A DNA stretch of 7,160 bases. Origin: Treponema sp. GTDB taxonomy: Bacteria > Spirochaetota > Spirochaetia > Treponematales > Breznakiellaceae. The notes beneath the pieces were generated by a model. The model made no database searches. It worked only from the letters and a program-made list of their open reading frames with translations, and was not told where the DNA came from. Every line of letters starts with the position of its first letter. Positions within the stretch are counted from its first letter, which is position 1. Positions 5,117 to 7,160 of the stretch are shown here, in pieces. The DNA is taken from NCBI GenBank assembly GCA_031264475.1, contig JAISEA010000130.1:1-7160 (forward strand), read 5' to 3'. A program made the position numbers and the translations under genes.

Positions 5117-5951
5117 TTAAGCGACCCGCTGGTGCATTTTATCAGGCGTCTGATAATGCAGAGCCAAATGGGGGCGCAAGGTGTTGTACAACAACACCGC
5201 CTCGTCAATCGCCGCCACTGCCTGTTGCTTATTCCGAAACGTACCAGCCGAGCGCGTATTCCTGTTTCAGTATTCCGTTAAGCCGTTCGGCGCGGGCGTT
5301 TTCGTAACAGTGCATTTCCTCAGTCATGCTGACCGCGATCCCCCGGTCGGTGAGCTTCGCGACATAGCGATGCGAGCAATACTAACAGCCGCGGTCTGCA
5401 TGATGGACGGGGAACGCCCCTTTAGGGAGTTCCGCCAGCGCCATGTCCAGCGCGCGGACGGTGCCTTCACTTTCCAGCGTATCCCCCGCGTGATAACCGA
5501 CTATCTTCCGAGACCACCAATCCATCAGCAGACTGAGATACAGGAAGCCTTCGTCAGTGCGGATAGAGGTGATGTCCGCCGCCCACGCCTGATTAGGCGC
5601 GGTTACCTCCAGCCCTTTGACCAGATTGTGAAACACCGGTAAGCTGTGCCGCGAGTTCGTCGTTTTCGGTATGCGCGGAAGCCGGTCCAGCAACAGCCCT
5701 TTTCCCCGCAATACCGCAAAGAACTTGTCTCGCCCTAGCTTTACTCCCGCGTCGGACAGTTCCGCCCGCAGCATATGATACAGCTTCCGTCTGCCGAGCC
5801 GGGGCTGTAGCGCTCGCTCTGCCCGAACCAACTGCCCTAGCAGTCCGCTATCCACCGCCCGCCGCTCCCGCCGCCGCCGCGTCTTGTAATAATTCTGCCG
5901 GCTCATCCTGACTTTGGCGCACAACTGTCCGACCCGCATCGCCCCGCTCAT
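5117..5951 (-). pseudogene. IS3-family transposase OrfB (rve integrase core), broken
   Basis: Read from ATG 5951 on the minus strand, the frame gives a DNA-binding N-terminus (QLCAKVRMSRQNYYKTRRRRERR) and an HTH_21-like linker (RKLYHMLRAEL...LGRDKFFAVLRGKGLLLDR). The rve catalytic core follows, with the first Asp in AWAADITSI (codon 5576-5574) and the second in HHADRGC (just before the break). A TAG at 5384-5382 replaces what should be the Gln of HHSDRGCQY. The frame then continues through YCSHRYVAKLTDRGIAVSMTEEMHCYENARAERLNGI. The catalytic Glu of NARAE is 36 residues after the second Asp, the exact DD(35)E spacing. A 1-base frameshift near 5241-5250 precedes the C-terminal end FRNKQQAVAAIDEAV...YNTLRPHLAL, finishing at TAA 5119-5117. 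Two lesions therefore inactivate an otherwise complete gene. Confidence 0.92.
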
Positions 5952-6198
5952 TCCAGCCCTCTTGTCTTTCGCCGTTCGGCAAGCGTTATGCCGTTCTTTT
6001 TTTAGCTCTTCCACACTTGTCCCCATACGTTTGCATGCTCTATCCAAAAATGCACTTTCAAGACAATGGTCCATGTGCGCATCCGCCACGAATCCTATTC
6101 CTGCACCTCGCCTCGTCTAGGCTCTGATATTTCCCGCTACTTACGTCCTCCACCAGTCTGCGCTTAAACGCCTCGCTCTATCTTATCACATCTCGCAT
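5948..6198 (-). pseudogene. IS3-family transposase OrfA (HTH), broken by nonsense codon and deletion
   Basis: On the minus strand an ATG at 6198 follows a purine-rich SD (AGGAGAGGAG). It reads MRDVIR, then TAG (6180-6178), then SEAFKRRLVEDVSSGKYQSLDEARCRNRIRGG, the typical start of an IS3 OrfA helix-turn-helix (SEAFKRxxVEEV). After about 36 codons it joins, out of frame near 6090, to ADAHMDHCLESAFLDRACKRMGTSVEELKK, the usual C-terminal part. An intact OrfA is about 100 residues, so roughly 40-50 codons seem to be lost. An A7 run (complement of 5997-6003) then shifts frame. With six A the reading would end at TGA 5950-5948, overlapping the orfB ATG as ATGA. With seven, the remnant is fused to OrfB. 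The family call for the N-terminal piece rests on a short motif. Confidence 0.74.
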
Positions 6199-6213
6199 CT
6201 TTCTTCTCCTCTC

Positions 6214-6240
6214 CTGTCTACTTTACTCCAGGACGCGACA
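6214..6240 (-). repeat. Right terminal inverted repeat of the IS
   Basis: The reverse complement of this stretch starts TGTCGCGTCCTG and ends GTAGACAG, the counterpart of 5086-5111. It lies just upstream of the orfA ribosome-binding site, as expected for IS3 elements whose promoter is inside the left inverted repeat. The adjoining base 6241 begins the purine-rich repeat. Confidence 0.7.
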
Positions 6241-6280
6241 TCTTTGCTCATTACTCTTTACTAATTACTATTTGTTCATT
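6241..6280. repeat. Inverted copy of the purine-rich degenerate repeat
   Basis: The reverse complement (AATGAACAAATAGTAATTAG...GAGCAAAGA) matches the end of the tract at 4974-4999 at 23 of 26 bases. It directly abuts the right terminal repeat of the insertion sequence. No coding potential. Confidence 0.7.
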
Positions 6281-6348
6281 GCCGCGCTGATTTTCCCCCC
6301 CTCGTGATGTAATTATATATCCTATCCAGCGCAAACGCCTCATTCTTC
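6281..6348. other. Short non-coding stretch before the orphan terminator
   Basis: These 68 bases hold a C7 run (6295-6301) and an AT-rich ATTATATAT (6312-6320) that could serve as a -10 element, but no matching -35 is seen at the right distance. No ORF. The stretch 6383-6448 beyond the terminator holds only a small hairpin (TCCGT/ACGGA, 6403-6417) and the SD of the next gene. Confidence 0.4.
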
Positions 6349-6382
6349 AAGCCTGCCGGTCATACCGACCCGCGGGCTTTTT
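6349..6382 (+). terminator. Rho-independent terminator, orphan
   Basis: AAGCCTGC (6349-6356) pairs with GCGGGCTT (6372-6379), 8 bp with one G-U. An inner CGGT-CAT-ACCG hairpin (6357-6367) sits inside it. The arm runs into TTTTT (6378-6382). The direction is +, but the nearest upstream + gene in the window ends at 4649, with an insertion sequence in between. It therefore terminates either a lost gene or a short transcript starting just upstream. Confidence 0.78.
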
Positions 6383-6532
6383 ATATATGCGCCCCTCGCA
6401 CCTCCGTGCCTGACGGACGCGTACATTAAATAGAATGAAGGAGGAAGAATGAAACACACTTTCGGTAAGAACGCGATTCCCGCGCTCTTAATAACAATGC
6501 TCATCGGAGCAACCCTCGGTTGTTCCGAGTTG

Positions 6533-6543
6533 CCCCCCCCCCC
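6533..6543 (+). repeat. Poly-C tract (11 C) inside the lipoprotein gene
   Basis: Eleven consecutive C encode the Pro-rich stretch four residues after the lipobox cysteine. At this length the reading frame runs on into the first Big_3 residues. One more or one fewer C gives an early stop (TGA at 6547-6549 or TAG at 6567-6569). Tracts of this kind are prone to slipped-strand length change. Confidence 0.8.
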
Positions 6544-6557
6544 GGATGAACCGATCC

Positions 6558-7014
6558 TGCAAAGCATAGCGGTAACCAGTCCGCCGACCAGACCGTGTAC
6601 GAGCTAGGCGAAACCCTGAACATAAGCGGGCTTGTGGTAACCGGAACCTACGCTGACGGCACGACCAAGGCGGAAACTGTAAGCCTGTCCAACATAAGCG
6701 GATACAACGCGAACACAGTGGGTCAGCAGACTCTTACCGTAACGATAGACGGCAAGACCACGACCTTTACGATAACGGTAAACAATGCGGCGTTGCAAAG
6801 AGCATAGCGGTAACCGGTTCCCCCGCCAAGACCGTGTACACCCAGGGTGAGGCATTGAACCTGAGCGGACTTGTGGTAACCGGAACCTACTCGGACGGGA
6901 CCACCAAGACGGAATACTGGTACGACATAAGCGGATATGACGCTGATACGCTGGGTCAACAAACCGTTACCGTAACCGTGGGCGACAAGACCGCCACCTT
7001 CACCGTTACTGTCA
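6558..7014 (+). repeat. Two tandem Big_3 repeat units at DNA level
   Basis: Unit 1 (about 6558-6792) and unit 2 (about 6793-7014) are near-identical in places: AGCATAGCGGTAACC at 6563-6577 and 6801-6815, and CTTGTGGTAACCGGAACC at about 6631 and 6869. The offset between the 15-base direct repeats is 238 bp, that is 79 codons plus one base, the net of the -1 and +2 indels. Confidence 0.85.
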
Positions 7015-7160
7015 AAATAACCGCGGCCTTTGTCGTGAACGGGAACCTTGAAGACCCGATAAACGGCATACCTGAGAATATCGTCCTGTCCAAAGGCGGA
7101 ACGCCCGCGTCCTTGACCCTTGAGATCATCGGAGACTACGAGTCCTATGAATGGCTTCTC

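Larger units (their letters stand above)
5086..6240 (-). mobile_element. Decayed IS3-family insertion sequence
   Basis: The element encodes remnants of IS3-type OrfA and OrfB on the minus strand and is bounded by imperfect terminal inverted repeats. The left end (5086-5111) begins TGTCAAGTCCTG and ends GACAG. The reverse complement of the right end (6214-6240) begins TGTCGCGTCCTG and ends GACAG; about 19 of 26 bases agree with a 1-base gap. Both ends have the TG...CA termini usual for IS3. The 1155-bp length is a little short for the family (1.2-1.5 kb), in line with an internal loss in orfA. No target-site duplication is seen (flanks CCG and TCT). It is more GC-rich than the ATPase genes. 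It is inactive as it stands because both reading frames are broken. Confidence 0.82.
6449..7160 (+). pseudogene. Lipoprotein with tandem Big_3 Ig-like domains, frameshifted, 3' end beyond window
   Basis: The ATG at 6449 follows a strong SD (AAGGAGG, 6438-6444). The product begins with a lipoprotein signal peptide (MKHTFGKNAIPALLITMLIGATLGC, lipid-bearing Cys25). A proline run encoded by an 11-C tract comes next, then the start of a Big_3 domain (LQSIAVTS). A missing base between 6578 and 6592 leads to TAG at 6602-6604. The domain continues in a second frame (TVYELGETLNISGLVVTGTYADGTTK..., to 6804). Two extra bases (AG near 6799-6802) then move the next domain (SIAVTGSPAKTVYTQGEALNLSGLVV...) into a third frame, open to the window end. 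The last ~45 residues (FVVNGNLEDPINGIPENIVLS...YESYEWLL) resemble the tail of Treponema surface lipoproteins. Big_3 domains mediate surface or carbohydrate contacts in many proteins; the target here is unknown. Decay, or an off state, is likely. Confidence 0.86.

Noticed and set aside
5181..5642. A + strand ORF of 153 codons over the IS
   Set aside because: It lies opposite orfB, whose minus-strand frames give clear rve transposase motifs; the + frame shows no recognisable motif and is a shadow.
1..7160. All frameshifts as sequencing error
   Set aside because: Five ATPase genes over about 4 kb have none, while the IS carries nonsense codons and a deletion as well as shifts. Error at the homopolymer runs (A7, C11) remains possible for single sites.

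Overview
The window looks like chromosome from a spirochaete, most likely a Treponema of the host-associated (termite-gut or similar) type. The reasons are a bacterial V/A-type ATPase operon, a Big_3 surface lipoprotein with Treponema-like tail sequence, an IS3-family relic and many short AT-rich intergenic repeats. The genus is an inference from gene content, not a proven assignment.

Bases 1-4649 are co-directional on the + strand. The 3' part of a PTS EIIA (fructose/Ntr type) gene is followed by five V-type ATPase genes in the order G/H - C - I - K - F. Together these supply a peripheral-stalk helix (G/H), the collar that joins rotor to ring (C), the membrane stator (I), the ion-carrying ring (K) and a central-stalk subunit (F). 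The catalytic A and B, rotor D and stalk E subunits are not in the window, so they must lie upstream or elsewhere. Genes C and I overlap by 4 nt and I-K are 12 nt apart. The PTS-G/H, G/H-C and K-F gaps are longer (75, 91 and 101 nt) and share a related sequence. In the G/H-C and K-F gaps a hairpin-forming repeat separates a strong Shine-Dalgarno sequence from its start codon.

Bases 4650-5085 hold a minus-strand tRNA-Leu(UAG) with a near-consensus promoter, then a purine-rich degenerate repeat and a nested GC-rich palindrome. Bases 5086-6240 are a decayed IS3-family insertion sequence on the minus strand. It has ~26-bp imperfect terminal inverted repeats, a DD(35)E transposase broken by a nonsense codon and a frameshift, and an orfA with a nonsense codon and an internal deletion. 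The purine-rich repeat recurs inverted just outside its right end.

Bases 6241-6448 hold an orphan + strand terminator. From 6449 to the window end there is a lipoprotein gene with tandem Big_3 (Ig-like) domains. It is spread over three reading frames by two small indels and carries an 11-C tract right after the lipobox. One recombination between 15-bp direct repeats would remove both indels and restore the frame.

The contrast between an intact ATPase operon and decayed genes to its right argues for real gene decay rather than generally poor sequence quality. The most interesting signal is the pair of hairpin repeats lodged between ribosome-binding site and start codon in the ATPase operon.
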